64,000 nt of DNA, from contig NZ_JAPSLH010000008.1 of the NCBI RefSeq assembly GCF_031180965.1, positions 92,661 through 156,660 of the forward strand. Direction: 5' to 3'. Every line of letters starts with the position of its first letter. Within the stretch, counting starts at the first letter, position 1. The position numbers and the translations under genes are program-made. Source of the DNA: Chelativorans sp. (GTDB lineage: Bacteria; Pseudomonadota; Alphaproteobacteria; Rhizobiales; Rhizobiaceae). Shown here in pieces: positions 10,640-20,555 of this stretch. The notes beneath the pieces are model-generated. The model was not told the origin of the DNA and did not search any database. It worked only from the letters and a program-made list of their open reading frames with translations.

Positions 10640-10804
10640 TTAGCGGAAGTTGATTTCGCCGAACCGCTCGGGATCGATGCCGAGCTTGGTAAGATCGGCG
10701 GCGTTCGGCCGCCTGCGATTATTGACCGCATTCGACACCTTGATGGCGCTGTCCATCACGTCGAAGAACCGGCCGATCCCATTTACGAAGTTGCGTGCGC
10801 GCAT
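10640..10804 (-). CDS. conserved small hypothetical protein (54 aa)
   Basis: A short reverse-strand gene of 54 residues, basic and helical at the N-terminus (MRARNFVNGIGRFFDVMD) and ending NAADLTKLGIDPERFGEINF plus Arg. A proper ribosome binding site (GGAGA, 7 bases before the ATG at 10804) and an amino-acid composition unlike random antisense frames support it. Comparable short proteins at this position in rhizobia are known to me only as hypothetical. There is no signal peptide or membrane segment. Function unknown. It is transcribed away from the rimP promoter region and is convergent with trmB. Confidence 0.7.
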   Translation of the reverse strand: MRARNFVNGIGRFFDVMDSAIKVSNAVNNRRRPNAADLTKLGIDPERFGEINFR

Positions 10805-10922
10805 CGGACATCTCCATTCTATAGGCCTGGAAATAATGAAGTTCAGGCGTCGGCGGTAGGGGCTTTTGTGCAATGCATCCATGCGAATTGTGCATCGCAG
10901 CAACACCAGTGTGCGGATCTTC

Positions 10923-10951
10923 TTGAAAGTCGGCCGCCGCTCCGCTATATC
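10923..10951 (+). promoter_or_regulatory. sigma70-type promoter for the rimP-nusA-infB operon
   Basis: TTGAAA (10923-10928) and TATATC (10946-10951) are separated by 17 bases. The expected transcription start is near 10958, which places the terminator-like hairpin at 10981-11010 within the first about 55 nt of the transcript. Confidence 0.65.
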
Positions 10952-10980
10952 CAGATCAAATTCTTGGTCACTAAGACGAA

Positions 10981-11010
10981 GAGTGGGTCCCGCCGGTCCC
11001 GCTCTTTTTT
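10981..11010 (+). terminator. intrinsic terminator / attenuator in the rimP leader
   Basis: Stem GAGTGGG (10981-10987) pairs with CCCGCTC (10998-11004) with one T-G wobble and a 10-nt loop, followed immediately by six T residues. It lies between the promoter at 10923-10951 and rimP, so it would terminate the operon transcript before the first gene unless read-through is allowed. Confidence 0.6.
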
Positions 11011-11046
11011 GTTACCGAGGTCGGCTTGGAGGACGTTGAGACCTGA

Positions 11047-11658
11047 ATGCAGGATGATCGCATCATTCGCGAAAGCGGCGTTGACGCGCGTGTGGCGGGC
11101 ATCGTCATGCCCGTGCTCGATGCGCTGGGATACCGGTTGGTCCGAGTGCGGCTCTCCGCGCAGGACGGGCTCACCCTGCAGATCATGGCGGAACGTGCGG
11201 ACGGCACGATGACGGTAGAGGATTGCGAGGAAGTAAGCCGAGCAGTCTCTCCGGTTCTCGATGTCGAGGATCCCATCGATGGCGCTTACCAACTAGAGAT
11301 TTCCTCCCCCGGAATAGACCGGCCGCTGGTGCGGCTCGGCGATTTTGAGGCAGCGATCGGCCATCTCGCAAAAATCGAGACCTCTGTGATGGTTGGCGGG
11401 CGCAAACGGTTTCGCGGCGAAATCACGGGCTGCACCGCCGAGATGGTGACGATAGCGCGCGACAAGGTGGCCGAAGGCGAGGAGCCGGTGGCGGAAATCC
11501 CTCTCGACGCGATCGAAGATGCGAAGCTGGTGCTGACGGATGCGCTCATCCGCGAGGCCCTGAAGAAAGACAAGGAAGAAAGGCGGCAGCGCAAGAAGGC
11601 GCGCCGCCGCGGCGAACCAATGCCGGCAGAGGGCGAAGGCGCCGCCACCGAAGAATAG
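11047..11658 (+). CDS. rimP: ribosome maturation factor RimP
   Basis: 30S-subunit assembly factor. The 203-residue protein has the N-terminal RimP domain ([17 protein letters not shown], then the conserved [19 protein letters not shown] and [14 protein letters not shown]) and an SH3-like C-terminal domain, followed by a charged Lys/Arg-rich alphaproteobacterial tail ([20 protein letters not shown]). GGAGG at 11028-11032 precedes ATG 11047. It is first gene of the classical rimP-nusA-ylxR-infB operon. Confidence 0.95.
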   Translation: MQDDRIIRESGVDARVAGIVMPVLDALGYRLVRVRLSAQDGLTLQIMAERADGTMTVEDCEEVSRAVSPVLDVEDPIDGAYQLEISSPGIDRPLVRLGDFEAAIGHLAKIETSVMVGGRKRFRGEITGCTAEMVTIARDKVAEGEEPVAEIPLDAIEDAKLVLTDALIREALKKDKEERRQRKKARRRGEPMPAEGEGAATEE

Positions 11659-11712
11659 GTTTTTGGACAGCCGGCCGAGCGCCCGTTGATCCAGTGTTTG
11701 AGGAGAATGAAC

Positions 11713-13311
11713 ATGGCAGTCAGTGCAAACAGGCTGGAGCTCTTGCAGATCGCCGACGCGGTCGCCCGGGAGAAGTCGATTGACAAGGGGATTGTGATCG
11801 CGGCGATGGCCGACGCCATCCAGAAGGCGGCCCGGTCCCGCTATGGTCAGGAGACGAATATCCGCGCGGACATCAATCCGCAGACCGGAGAAATGAAGCT
11901 GCAGCGGCTCATGGAAGTGGTCGAGGATGTGGAGGAGCCGGCGAGGCAAATCCCGCTGTCGCTCGCCCGCGCGCGCAATCCAGACGCGCAGGTCGGCGAC
12001 TTCATCGCCGAACAGCTTCCGCCAATGGATTTCGGCCGCATTGCGGCGCAATCGGCCAAGCAGGTCATCGTGCAGAAGGTGCGTGAAGCTGAGCGCGACC
12101 GGCAATATGACGAATACAAGGACCGCATCGGCGAGATCGTCAACGGCACGGTGAAGCGCGTGGAATACGGCAATGTGATCGTGGATCTGGGCCGGGGCGA
12201 GGGCATTATCCGCCGCGACGAGTTGATCCCGCGCGAGACGTTCAAGTACGGCGACCGCGTCCGCGCCTATGTCTACGACGTGCGGCGCGAGCAGCGCGGC
12301 CCGCAGATCTTCCTGTCGCGCACACATCCGCAGTTCATGGCGAAGCTCTTCACCATGGAAGTGCCGGAAATCTATGACGGCATCATCGAGATCAGGTCAG
12401 TTGCCCGCGACCCGGGCAGCCGCGCGAAAATCGCGGTGATCAGCCGCGACTCTTCCATCGACCCCGTCGGCGCCTGCGTCGGTATGCGCGGTTCGCGCGT
12501 ACAGGCTGTGGTGGCCGAGCTTCAGGGCGAGAAGATCGACATCATTCCCTGGAATGAGAATGCGGCGAGCTTCATCGTGAACGCGCTGCAGCCGGCGGAG
12601 GTCTCCAAGGTGGTGCTCGACGAGGACGCCGAGCGCATTGAGGTGGTGGTTCCCGACGACCAGCTTTCGCTGGCGATCGGCCGCCGCGGCCAGAATGTGC
12701 GCCTCGCCTCGCAGCTGACCGGCTGGGACATCGACATCCTGACCGAGGAGGAAGAGTCGCAGCGCCGCCAGAAGGAGTTCGTCGAGCGCTCCACCCTGTT
12801 CATGGACGCACTGAACGTCGACGAGATGGTCGGCCAGGTTCTCGCTTCGGAGGGCTTCACGAGCGTCGAGGAACTCGCCTATGTCGAGTCAGGCGAAATC
12901 GCCTCCATCGACGGCTTCGACGACGATACGGCCGAGGAAATCCAGGCCCGGGCCCGCGAATATCTGGAGCGCATCGAGGCGGAGCAGGACGCCAAGCGGA
13001 GGGAGTTGGGCGTTTCCGACGAATTGCGCGAGATTCCCGGCCTGACCACCGCCATGATGGTGAAGCTGGGCGAAGACGGCGTGAAGACGATCGAAGACTT
13101 CGCCGGCTATGCCGTGGACGACCTCGTTGGCTGGAAGGAGCGCAAGGACGGAGAGAACAAATTCTTCCCTGGGGTGCTTTCCGACTTCGACGTTTCACGC
13201 GCGGACGCCGAGCAGATGGTGATGGCCGCACGTCTTAAGGCCGGCTGGATCAGCAGCGACGATCTTGAGACGGAAGCCGAAGCTGAAGAGGCCGAGCCGG
13301 TGGAAGGCTGA
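11713..13311 (+). CDS. nusA: transcription termination/antitermination factor NusA
   Basis: RNA-polymerase-associated elongation factor of 532 residues. Domains in order: N-terminal RNAP-binding domain (to about 130), S1 domain ([20 protein letters not shown]), two KH domains ([36 protein letters not shown]), then a C-terminal region with helix-hairpin-helix/acidic repeats ending in an acidic tail. ATG 11713 follows GAGGAGAATGAAC. An in-frame start at 11686 exists but lacks support. It may feed back on its own operon through the leader hairpin at 10981-11010; this is an inference by analogy with E. coli. Confidence 0.97.
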   Translation: MAVSANRLELLQIADAVAREKSIDKGIVIAAMADAIQKAARSRYGQETNIRADINPQTGEMKLQRLMEVVEDVEEPARQIPLSLARARNPDAQVGDFIAEQLPPMDFGRIAAQSAKQVIVQKVREAERDRQYDEYKDRIGEIVNGTVKRVEYGNVIVDLGRGEGIIRRDELIPRETFKYGDRVRAYVYDVRREQRGPQIFLSRTHPQFMAKLFTMEVPEIYDGIIEIRSVARDPGSRAKIAVISRDSSIDPVGACVGMRGSRVQAVVAELQGEKIDIIPWNENAASFIVNALQPAEVSKVVLDEDAERIEVVVPDDQLSLAIGRRGQNVRLASQLTGWDIDILTEEEESQRRQKEFVERSTLFMDALNVDEMVGQVLASEGFTSVEELAYVESGEIASIDGFDDDTAEEIQARAREYLERIEAEQDAKRRELGVSDELREIPGLTTAMMVKLGEDGVKTIEDFAGYAVDDLVGWKERKDGENKFFPGVLSDFDVSRADAEQMVMAARLKAGWISSDDLETEAEAEEAEPVEG

Positions 13312-13353
13312 GGGAAATGCCTGTTCGTGCCGCCAGGGGTCTTGTGAAACCAG

Positions 13354-13989
13354 ATGAACGACCGCACATGTATCGTGACTCGCGAGCCGCTGCAGCCGGA
13401 TCAGCTGATCCGGTTCGTGGCGGGTCCGGACGGCATGGTGGTTCCCGACCTGAAACGGAAGCTGCCCGGGCGCGGCTGCTGGGTCACTGCTGAAAGAAAT
13501 CTGGTCGAGAAGGCGGCGGCGAAGAATCTTTTTGCCCGCGCGCTGAAAGCGGCGGTCACTGTGCCGCCGAATCTCGCTGCGATGGTCGATTCTTTGCTTT
13601 CCAGCGGCGCCCTTGGCGCTCTTGGCCTTGCGCGCAAGGCCGGAGCCGTGGCATTGGGTGCGGCGAAGGTAGAAGCCGGCATACGCAGCGGCAAGGTTCT
13701 TGCGGTGCTGCACGCAACGGAAGCTTCCGACGACGGCGTCCGCAAGATCGCGAGCGCGCGAAGATCGATTGCCCATGTCGGCGGCCCCGCAGTCCCGGCA
13801 TACAAGCTCTTTTCGGAAGCCGAATTGGGTTTGGCATTAGGGGCCACAAATGTGATACATGCTGCCGTGCTCGACCGGGGGCCGGGCGAGGCAGCGCTGA
13901 GGCGCATTGAAGCGCTGGCCCGATATCGAGGAATAGCCCCGGACTGGCAAGCGTCGAGTGCGGCGGACGCCGCAGAGGATATGGAATGA
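13354..13989 (+). CDS. YlxR-type RNA-binding protein fused to an L7Ae-like domain
   Basis: Protein of 211 residues in the invariable slot between nusA and infB. The N-terminal DUF448/YlxR domain shows [19 protein letters not shown] and GRGCWVTA. The C-terminal half ([20 protein letters not shown]) has the L7Ae/L30e-like ribosomal fold seen in alphaproteobacterial versions. It is thought to bind nucleic acid; the precise role is not settled. An in-frame TGA lies upstream of ATG 13354, which fixes the start. The stop overlaps the infB ATG (ATGA, 13986-13989). Confidence 0.9.
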   Translation: MNDRTCIVTREPLQPDQLIRFVAGPDGMVVPDLKRKLPGRGCWVTAERNLVEKAAAKNLFARALKAAVTVPPNLAAMVDSLLSSGALGALGLARKAGAVALGAAKVEAGIRSGKVLAVLHATEASDDGVRKIASARRSIAHVGGPAVPAYKLFSEAELGLALGATNVIHAAVLDRGPGEAALRRIEALARYRGIAPDWQASSAADAAEDME

Positions 13990-16553
13990 CAGACACGAAG
14001 ACTGGTGACGACAAGACGCTGAGCGTGAACCCGAAAAAGACGCTGACGCTGAAAAGGCCCGGCATGGAGCAGGGCACTGTGCGTCAGAACTTTTCGCATG
14101 GGCGCACGAAGGCCGTCGTTGTCGAAACCAAGAAGCGCAAGTTCGCCCGGCCGGACGAGCGTGCCGAGCCGGTTTCGCCCTTGCGTCCGAAGCCCGCTGC
14201 TCCTGTGACCGCGGCGCCGGCGGCGGCTGCACCCCAGCAGCGCGAGGCGCCAAGGCCGCAGCCGGCCCCGCCCCGCTCTGGCGTAGTGCTGAACGAGCTT
14301 TCCACGCAGGAGATGGAGGCCCGCCGACGCGCGCTGCAGGATTCCAAACTGCGCGAAACGGAAGAGCGCAAGCGCGCCGCCGAGGATGCCGCGCGTCGTG
14401 CCGAAGAAGAAGAGCGCCGCCGCCGCGAGCGCGAGGAATCCGCCCGGCGCCAGGCCGAGGAGGAAGCCCGCCTGAAGGCTGAGGCCGAAGCACGCAAGCG
14501 TGCCGAGGAAGAGGCACGCCGACGCGCTCCTGCGGTCGAGGCTGTGGCCGGCGTGGAGGTCGAGGAGGAAGAGGAGGGGCGCGGCCGTGGCGGTCCAGCC
14601 AAGCGCGGCGTTCCCAAGGTCGAAGCGCCGGCACGTCCGGCAAAGCCTCGCGCGGAGGACGAACGCCGCCGCGGCAAGCTCACGCTCAATACGGCTCTCT
14701 CCGACGAAGAGACGCGCGCCCGCTCGCTGTCTTCCATGCGGCGCAGGCAGGAGAAGTTCAAGCGCGCCCTGCACCAAGAGCCACGCGAGAAGGTCGCGCG
14801 TGAGGTCGTGCTGCCGGAAACTATCACCATCCAGGAGCTCGCCAGCCGCATGTCCGAGCGGGCGGTCGATGTGGTGAAATATTTTATGAAGCAGGGCCAG
14901 ATCATGAAGCCCGGCGACGTGATCGATGCCGATACGGCGGAGCTGGTGGCGGTCGAGTTCGGCCACACCGTGAAGCGCGTGGCTGAATCGGATGTCGAAG
15001 GAGGTCTGTTCGATATTCAGGACCGCCCGGAGGATCTAAAGCCGCGGCCGCCGGTCGTCACCATCATGGGCCATGTCGACCACGGCAAGACCTCACTGCT
15101 AGACGCCCTCCGCAAGGCCAATGTAGCGGCCGGCGAAGCTGGCGGCATCACGCAGCATATCGGCGCCTATCAGGTCGAGCAGAACGGCCACACGATCACC
15201 TTCATCGACACTCCCGGCCACGCCGCGTTTACCGCGATGCGTGCCCGCGGCGCACAGGCGACCGATGTTGCCGTGCTGGTCGTGGCGGCCGATGACGGCG
15301 TGATGCCGCAGACGATCGAGTCCATCAGCCATGCCAAGGCGGCCGGGGTTCCGATCATCGTCGCGATCAACAAGATCGACAAGCAGGATGCCAATCCTCA
15401 GCGGGTTCGCACGGAACTCCTCCAGCACGAGGTATTCGTCGAATCCATGGGCGGCGACGTGCTCGATGTGGAAGTATCCGCTGTCAAGGGCACCAATCTC
15501 GACAGACTGCTGGAAGCGATCCTCCTGCAGGCGGAGATTCTCGAGCTCAAGGCAAACCCCGACCGCACGGCCGAGGGTGTCGTGGTAGAGGCCAAGCTCG
15601 ACCGCGGCCGCGGTTCCGTGGCTACGGTGCTCGTTCAGAAGGGCACGCTCAAGCCGGGCGACATCATCGTCGCCGGCAATGAGTGGGGTCGCGTGCGGGC
15701 GCTCGTCAACGAGCGGGGCGAGATGGTGAAGGCCGCTCCGCCCTCCACCCCGGTGGAGGTGCTGGGCCTGCAGGGCACGCCGCAGGCGGGCGACCGCTTC
15801 GCCGTCATCGACACCGAGGCCAGAGCACGCGAGATTTCCGAGTACCGCCAGCGCAAGGCGCGCGAGAAGGCCGTTGCCCGCCAGGCCGGCCAGCGCGGCT
15901 CGCTCGAGCAGATGATGTCGCAGCTGCAGTCGAGCGGCGTCAAGGAGTTCCCGCTCATCATCAAGGGGGACGTGCAGGGCTCGATCGAGGCTATCGTCAA
16001 CGCCATCGAGAAGCTCGGCACCGAGGAGGTGCGGGCGCGCATTGTTCATGCGGCTGCCGGCGCGATCACCGAGAGCGACATCTCGCTCGCGGAGACCTCT
16101 GGAGCGGCCATCATCGGCTTCAACGTGCGCGCCAACAAGCAGGCCCGCGACGCGGCCGAGCAGGCGGGGATCGAAATCCGCTACTACAACATCATCTACG
16201 ATCTGGTGGATGACATCAAAGCGGCCATGTCTGGCCTCCTATCCCCCGAGCGGCGCGAGACCTTCCTCGGCAATGCCGAGATCCTCGAGGTCTTCAACAT
16301 CACCAAGGTCGGCAAGGTGGCTGGCTGCCGCGTGACGGAAGGCAAGGTCGAGCGTGGTGCGGGCGTCCGCCTCATCCGCGACAATGTGGTGATCCACGAG
16401 GGCACGCTGAAGACGCTTAAGCGCTTCAAGGACGAGGTTTCGGAGGTGCCGGCCGGCCAGGAATGCGGCATGGCCTTCGCGAACTACGAGGACATCCGCG
16501 TCGGCGATGTGATCGAAGCCTATCGCGTCGAGATGGTGACCCGGACGCTATAA
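13986..16553 (+). CDS. infB: translation initiation factor IF-2
   Basis: GTPase that delivers initiator tRNA to the 30S subunit. At 855 residues it has a low-complexity N-terminal region with a long Arg/Glu/Ala coiled coil (about residues 100-190), an IF2_N domain ([20 protein letters not shown]), the G domain with G1 [15 protein letters not shown]3 DTPGHAAF and G4 NKID, then domains II-IV. Translationally coupled to the YlxR gene by a 4-bp overlap. A strong intrinsic terminator follows the stop within about 10 bases. Confidence 0.97.
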   Translation: MTDTKTGDDKTLSVNPKKTLTLKRPGMEQGTVRQNFSHGRTKAVVVETKKRKFARPDERAEPVSPLRPKPAAPVTAAPAAAAPQQREAPRPQPAPPRSGVVLNELSTQEMEARRRALQDSKLRETEERKRAAEDAARRAEEEERRRREREESARRQAEEEARLKAEAEARKRAEEEARRRAPAVEAVAGVEVEEEEEGRGRGGPAKRGVPKVEAPARPAKPRAEDERRRGKLTLNTALSDEETRARSLSSMRRRQEKFKRALHQEPREKVAREVVLPETITIQELASRMSERAVDVVKYFMKQGQIMKPGDVIDADTAELVAVEFGHTVKRVAESDVEGGLFDIQDRPEDLKPRPPVVTIMGHVDHGKTSLLDALRKANVAAGEAGGITQHIGAYQVEQNGHTITFIDTPGHAAFTAMRARGAQATDVAVLVVAADDGVMPQTIESISHAKAAGVPIIVAINKIDKQDANPQRVRTELLQHEVFVESMGGDVLDVEVSAVKGTNLDRLLEAILLQAEILELKANPDRTAEGVVVEAKLDRGRGSVATVLVQKGTLKPGDIIVAGNEWGRVRALVNERGEMVKAAPPSTPVEVLGLQGTPQAGDRFAVIDTEARAREISEYRQRKAREKAVARQAGQRGSLEQMMSQLQSSGVKEFPLIIKGDVQGSIEAIVNAIEKLGTEEVRARIVHAAAGAITESDISLAETSGAAIIGFNVRANKQARDAAEQAGIEIRYYNIIYDLVDDIKAAMSGLLSPERRETFLGNAEILEVFNITKVGKVAGCRVTEGKVERGAGVRLIRDNVVIHEGTLKTLKRFKDEVSEVPAGQECGMAFANYEDIRVGDVIEAYRVEMVTRTL

Positions 16554-16560
16554 GGAGGGC

Positions 16561-16591
16561 GGTGGCCGCGGCGAAGCGGCCACCACTTTTT
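16561..16591 (+). terminator. intrinsic terminator after infB
   Basis: Perfect 9-bp stem GGTGGCCGC (16561-16569) / GCGGCCACC (16576-16584) with a 6-nt loop, then AC and five T residues. It separates rimP-nusA-ylxR-infB from rbfA-truB. Confidence 0.8.
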
Positions 16592-16687
16592 CAGCGGCGG
16601 TCTTGCCGGTGAGATCGAAATCCTACCTAGAGTCGCAAGCGGCGCCGGAGCACGGCAGCCGCATGCATTTGACGAGCGACTTTGCCC

Positions 16688-17095
16688 ATGCCTAACTCTG
16701 CTCCTTCCCAACGCCAGCTTCGCGTCGGCGAACAGACCCGTCACGCGCTGTCCGATGTCCTCCAACGCGAGGATTTGCGCGACCCTGCGCTTGAGGGCGT
16801 GGTCATTTCTGTCTCCGAGGTGCGGATGTCGCCGGACCTGAAGATCGCCACGGCTTTCGTCTCGCCGCTCGGGAGCGCGGATAAGGACGCGGTCGTGGCG
16901 GCGCTCAACCGCCATGCACGCTACATCAGGGGACGTGTTTCGCCGGCTCTCCGGCAGATGCGCTACATGCCCGAGTTCCGCTTCCGCATCGATACGAGCT
17001 ACGAAAATTTCGAGAAGATCGACCGCATCCTGAGGTCGCCGGAGGTGGCTAGGGATCTCGAGGACGACGACCCTGACAGTGGCAGCGGCGGCTGA
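16688..17095 (+). CDS. rbfA: 30S ribosome-binding factor RbfA
   Basis: Cold-shock-type factor that binds immature 30S subunits near the 16S 5' helix. The 135-residue protein has the KH-like RbfA domain ([19 protein letters not shown], then [20 protein letters not shown] and [19 protein letters not shown]) and an acidic Gly/Ser tail. ATG 16688 was preferred to the TTG at 16682. Because a terminator lies between infB and this gene, rbfA probably has its own promoter or depends on read-through; no strong promoter was identified in 16592-16687. Confidence 0.95.
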   Translation: MPNSAPSQRQLRVGEQTRHALSDVLQREDLRDPALEGVVISVSEVRMSPDLKIATAFVSPLGSADKDAVVAALNRHARYIRGRVSPALRQMRYMPEFRFRIDTSYENFEKIDRILRSPEVARDLEDDDPDSGSGG

Positions 17096-17138
17096 CACAG
17101 ACGCCCGCAAGAAGAGATATTGGAAGGAACCTTGCCGG

Positions 17139-18077
17139 ATGGCGGCTCGCAAAAAAAAGAAGGGCAGGCCCGTTTCGGGCTGGCTGGTGCTCGACAAACC
17201 GCCGGGTATGGGCTCGACCGACGCCGTCTCCAAGGTGAAATGGCTTTTCGGCGCCCAGAAGGCGGGCCACGCTGGCACGCTTGATCCCCTCGCCTCGGGC
17301 ATGCTGCCGATTGCGCTCGGTGAGGCGACCAAGACGGTGCCGTATGTGATGGAAGGTGCCAAGGTCTATCGCTTCACCGTTGCCTGGGGCGCGGAGCGCT
17401 CCACCGACGATCTTGAAGGCCCCGTCACGAAGTCCTGCAACAAGACTCCGACCGAAGAGGAGGTTCGCGCGCTTCTGCCGCGATATACGGGCCTCATCAT
17501 GCAGACGCCGCCGCGGTTCTCGGCCGTAAAGATCGCCGGCGAGCGCGCCTATGATCTCGCGCGCGAGGGCGAGGTGGTGGAGATCGCGCCGCGCGAGGTG
17601 GAGATCGGTCGGCTCGAGCTCGTTTCGATGCCCGAGCCGAGCAAGGCCGTGTTGGAAGTCGAGTGTGGCAAGGGCACTTATGTGCGCTCGCTTGCCCGGG
17701 ATCTGGGGCGCGATCTCGGCTGTTTCGGCCATGTAGCCGATCTGCGACGTGTTGAGGTCTATCCGTTCGATCCCTCCCAACTCGTCCCTCTGAAGGTGCT
17801 GGAGGAGGCTGCAGAAAAGGCCCAGACCGAGGAGGAACGATTTGCCGCTCTGGATTCGTTCCTGCTCGACACCACGGCGGCTCTCGATGGATTGCCGGAA
17901 TTGGTGCTGAGCGACGACGCCGCGAGCCGAATCCGCCTCGGCAACTCCGTCATCCTCCGGGGGCGGGACGCACCGGTCGAGGCGCCGGAAGCCTGGGCCA
18001 GCGCGCGCGGCAGGCTCGTTGCCATCGGCGCGGTGGAGGCGGGCATGTTCAAGCCCAAGCGCGTGTTCGGAGGTTGA
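17139..18077 (+). CDS. truB: tRNA pseudouridine(55) synthase TruB
   Basis: Makes pseudouridine 55 in the T-loop of tRNAs. The 312-residue enzyme has the catalytic-Asp motif [20 protein letters not shown], where the Asp in TLD is the nucleophile, plus [14 protein letters not shown] and the C-terminal PUA-like part. GGAAGGAAC precedes ATG 17139; the longer frame from 17079 would overlap rbfA and has no support. Lies 43 bp after rbfA in the usual order. Confidence 0.96.
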   Translation: MAARKKKKGRPVSGWLVLDKPPGMGSTDAVSKVKWLFGAQKAGHAGTLDPLASGMLPIALGEATKTVPYVMEGAKVYRFTVAWGAERSTDDLEGPVTKSCNKTPTEEEVRALLPRYTGLIMQTPPRFSAVKIAGERAYDLAREGEVVEIAPREVEIGRLELVSMPEPSKAVLEVECGKGTYVRSLARDLGRDLGCFGHVADLRRVEVYPFDPSQLVPLKVLEEAAEKAQTEEERFAALDSFLLDTTAALDGLPELVLSDDAASRIRLGNSVILRGRDAPVEAPEAWASARGRLVAIGAVEAGMFKPKRVFGG

Positions 18078-18170
18078 GAAAAGCCATAGCGCATCCCGAC
18101 AAAGGTTTGTATTGCAACGCATGTCTGAGTTCCGCATTGAACGGAAGAGCGGGTTGGACAGGCAGTGGCA

Positions 18171-19895
18171 ATGGGCGACGTGGATACCGGCGCTAGCCGC
18201 CCCGATGCGGAGATACGCTTCGGTCAGAAGCTGCACGCGCGGCTGACTGGCCCGAAGCCGATCGGCTTCTATCTATTCTTGCTCATCGTGGTGACGATTG
18301 TGCCGGCGCTTGCCATCTCGGCGGTGCTTCTCCAGCGCAACGATGAAGCGCAGCGGGAGATCGTCGAAACGCTGGCCGAGGCGATGGCTGGCTCCATTGC
18401 CGAAGCGGTGGACCGAGAGCTTGCGGGCATGGAGACCACCCTTCGGGTGCTCTCAACGACTCGCTCGCTCACCAGCGGCAACCTGCAGGATTTTTATGAC
18501 CGGGGAAAAGCCGCGCTGAGCGGCACCGGATCCTACCTGATCGTGCTCGACGAGAATTTCCGCCAGCTCATCAACACCCGGGTGCCTTTCGGGAGCCCTC
18601 TTGGCGTGACGGGAGATCCAGAATCGGCGCAACGGGCGCTGAACACGCGCGCGCCCGCGATTTCCGGCGTTTTTTTCGGCCGCACCTCGCAAAACTGGGT
18701 TTTCAATGTTGTCCTGCCGTTTCTGCGCGAAAACCAGCCGCCGCGCCTTCTGGTTTTGACGCGTGACGCCGATTCGATGGCGGACGCGCTGTCGCAGGAG
18801 ATGCTCCGCGGCGGCTGGAATGCCTCACTCCTCGACCGGAACGGCATCGTCATCGCCTCCTCCTTCATGTCGTCCAGCGTCGGCAAGCCGTTTTTTCTGG
18901 ATATCAGTGGCAGCGGCGCCCCGCAGACCGCCCGCCTGGCGGAGGATATGAACTCCGAGTCCTATCTGCGGATCATTCGCGAATCGCGATACAGCGGCTG
19001 GAAAGTGGTCGTCTGGGCGCCGACGGCGGCGGTGGAAGAGCCGACCCGCCGCGCCCTCCGCTTCCTCTTCGGCGGCAGCCTGGTGATCATCGCGATCGGC
19101 ACGCTCGCGGCCTGGCTCATCGGCCGGCAGATCGCCGGACCCGTGCGTAGGCTCGCCTATGATGCGCGCCGACTGGGCGCGGGGCAGCCGGTTGATGCCG
19201 TGCGCTATCCGATTGCCGAGGTGGCGACGGTATCGGCCGCGCTTTCCGAAGCCTCTACGGATCGCAAGACTGCGGAAAACGAAATCCGCTTGCTCATGCG
19301 GGAGGTGGCGCATCGTGCGAAGAACCAGCTCACCGTGGTCTCCTCCATGGCGAAGCAGACGGCGCGCAGCTCGCGCTCGCTGCCGGCCTTCCTCGACTCC
19401 TTCCAGAAGCGCCTCTATGGGCTCGCGCGCTCGACCGATCTTCTGATTGCCGGCGGCGCAACCGGCGTCGAACTGCGCGAATTGCTGATGGCGCAGATAG
19501 AACCCTTCAGGCCCGAGGATTTGAAGCGGCTCGATATCTCCGGGCCTCCCTTCCGCCTGTCAAACCAGGCGGCACAGACTATTGGCCTTGCTGTTCATGA
19601 GCTCGCCACCAATGCCGCCAAATACGGCGCCTTTGCCTCGCGGACGGGGCGTCTTTCGGTCGACTGGGCAGTGGAAGGCGAGACGCTGGTGCTTACATGG
19701 CGCGAGCACCTGGCCCTGCTACGGCGCCGACCCGCCAAGCGGGGATTTGGCACGGAGATCATCGAGCGCATGCTGGGCGGCACGCTGGATGCGGAGATTT
19801 CGCGGACGTTCCATCGCGACGGGCTGGAATGTGTCTTCCGGATCCCGCTGAAGCGCCTCGTGCCCGAGCGGACGCATTCCCTCGCTTCGGTCTGA
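18171..19895 (+). CDS. membrane sensor histidine kinase, HWE/HisKA_2 type
   Basis: About 574 residues: a first membrane helix ([20 protein letters not shown]), a periplasmic dCache/PAS-like region of about 240 residues, a second membrane helix ([20 protein letters not shown]) and a short HAMP-like linker. The phosphoacceptor motif is [20 protein letters not shown] and the ATPase domain carries the N-box [12 protein letters not shown] and the HWE-family Trp-x-Glu (TWREH) before [12 protein letters not shown]. No response regulator is adjacent. The start is ATG 18171 or GTG 18165. It sits between truB and rpsO, an unusual place. The stimulus is unknown; this kinase class often feeds the general stress response in alphaproteobacteria. 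Confidence 0.85.
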   Translation: MGDVDTGASRPDAEIRFGQKLHARLTGPKPIGFYLFLLIVVTIVPALAISAVLLQRNDEAQREIVETLAEAMAGSIAEAVDRELAGMETTLRVLSTTRSLTSGNLQDFYDRGKAALSGTGSYLIVLDENFRQLINTRVPFGSPLGVTGDPESAQRALNTRAPAISGVFFGRTSQNWVFNVVLPFLRENQPPRLLVLTRDADSMADALSQEMLRGGWNASLLDRNGIVIASSFMSSSVGKPFFLDISGSGAPQTARLAEDMNSESYLRIIRESRYSGWKVVVWAPTAAVEEPTRRALRFLFGGSLVIIAIGTLAAWLIGRQIAGPVRRLAYDARRLGAGQPVDAVRYPIAEVATVSAALSEASTDRKTAENEIRLLMREVAHRAKNQLTVVSSMAKQTARSSRSLPAFLDSFQKRLYGLARSTDLLIAGGATGVELRELLMAQIEPFRPEDLKRLDISGPPFRLSNQAAQTIGLAVHELATNAAKYGAFASRTGRLSVDWAVEGETLVLTWREHLALLRRRPAKRGFGTEIIERMLGGTLDAEISRTFHRDGLECVFRIPLKRLVPERTHSLASV

Positions 19896-20037
19896 TTCGC
19901 CTTTTATCTGGCAATCCCCTCCGGGATGCACTATATGCGCCCGATCATTGCGGTTTCGCGCGATGTGCGGGCCCTGGCTGGACGACATCCCGGCTATGGG
20001 CGGCTGTGCCCTCTATGTTGAAGAGAAAGGACACCCG

Positions 20038-20307
20038 ATGTCGATTACTGCCGAGCGCAAGCAGGAGATCCTGAAGGAATTCGCCACCGCCAAGGGTGAC
20101 ACCGGTTCGCCGGAGGTCCAGGTGGCACTCCTCAGCGAGCGCATCAAAAACCTGACCGAGCATTTCAAGGGCCACCAGAAGGATAACCATTCCCGCCGTG
20201 GTCTGTTGAAGCTTGTTTCGCAGCGCCGCCGTCTGCTTGACTACGTCAAGCGGAAGGATGAGAGCCGCTACCAGACCCTCATCGAGAGGCTCGGGCTGCG
20301 TCGCTAG
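20038..20307 (+). CDS. rpsO: 30S ribosomal protein S15
   Basis: Primary-binding 16S rRNA protein of the platform. The 89 residues show the family hallmark [17 protein letters not shown] and [20 protein letters not shown] with no deviations. GAAGAGAAAGGA precedes ATG 20038. It is followed by two GC-rich hairpins and pnp, the order conserved from E. coli to rhizobia, where S15 represses its own mRNA and pnp is autoregulated through RNase III. Confidence 0.97.
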   Translation: MSITAERKQEILKEFATAKGDTGSPEVQVALLSERIKNLTEHFKGHQKDNHSRRGLLKLVSQRRRLLDYVKRKDESRYQTLIERLGLRR

Positions 20308-20314
20308 TTCTGGC

Positions 20315-20370
20315 GGCGGGCTCTCCAGGCGGGAGCCCGCCACCAGCATAGCGCCTGCTGAGCGGGCGCT
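20315..20370 (+). terminator. two consecutive hairpins between rpsO and pnp
   Basis: Hairpin 1 pairs 20315-20325 with 20331-20341 (GGCGGGCTCTC with GGGAGCCCGCC, one wobble, 5-nt loop). Hairpin 2 pairs 20350-20358 with 20362-20370 (AGCGCCTGC with GCGGGCGCT, one wobble, 3-nt loop). Neither has a T tract, so they are better read as processing or stability elements of the rpsO-pnp transcript than as full terminators. Confidence 0.5.
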
Positions 20371-20555
20371 TCGGCTCCGGACAGATCCGGATGCCGCCGA
20401 TGGACAGGTCATGGGGCAGGATTGCAGGATGCTTGCGGGCCGCGAGAAGCGGCGCATTCCAAGCCTCCCGTTGTCTTGCCCATGGCTCGTCCTACAAAGA
20501 AGAGAAAGCGAATGCGCGCGGCACTGCCGCGCGGCCTTCGAGATTAGGACCAGAC

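Noticed and set aside
13401..14966. 521-residue reverse frame across ylxR and infB
   Set aside because: Its low-complexity Leu/Arg/Ala composition reflects the coiled-coil coding region of infB; both forward genes are certain.
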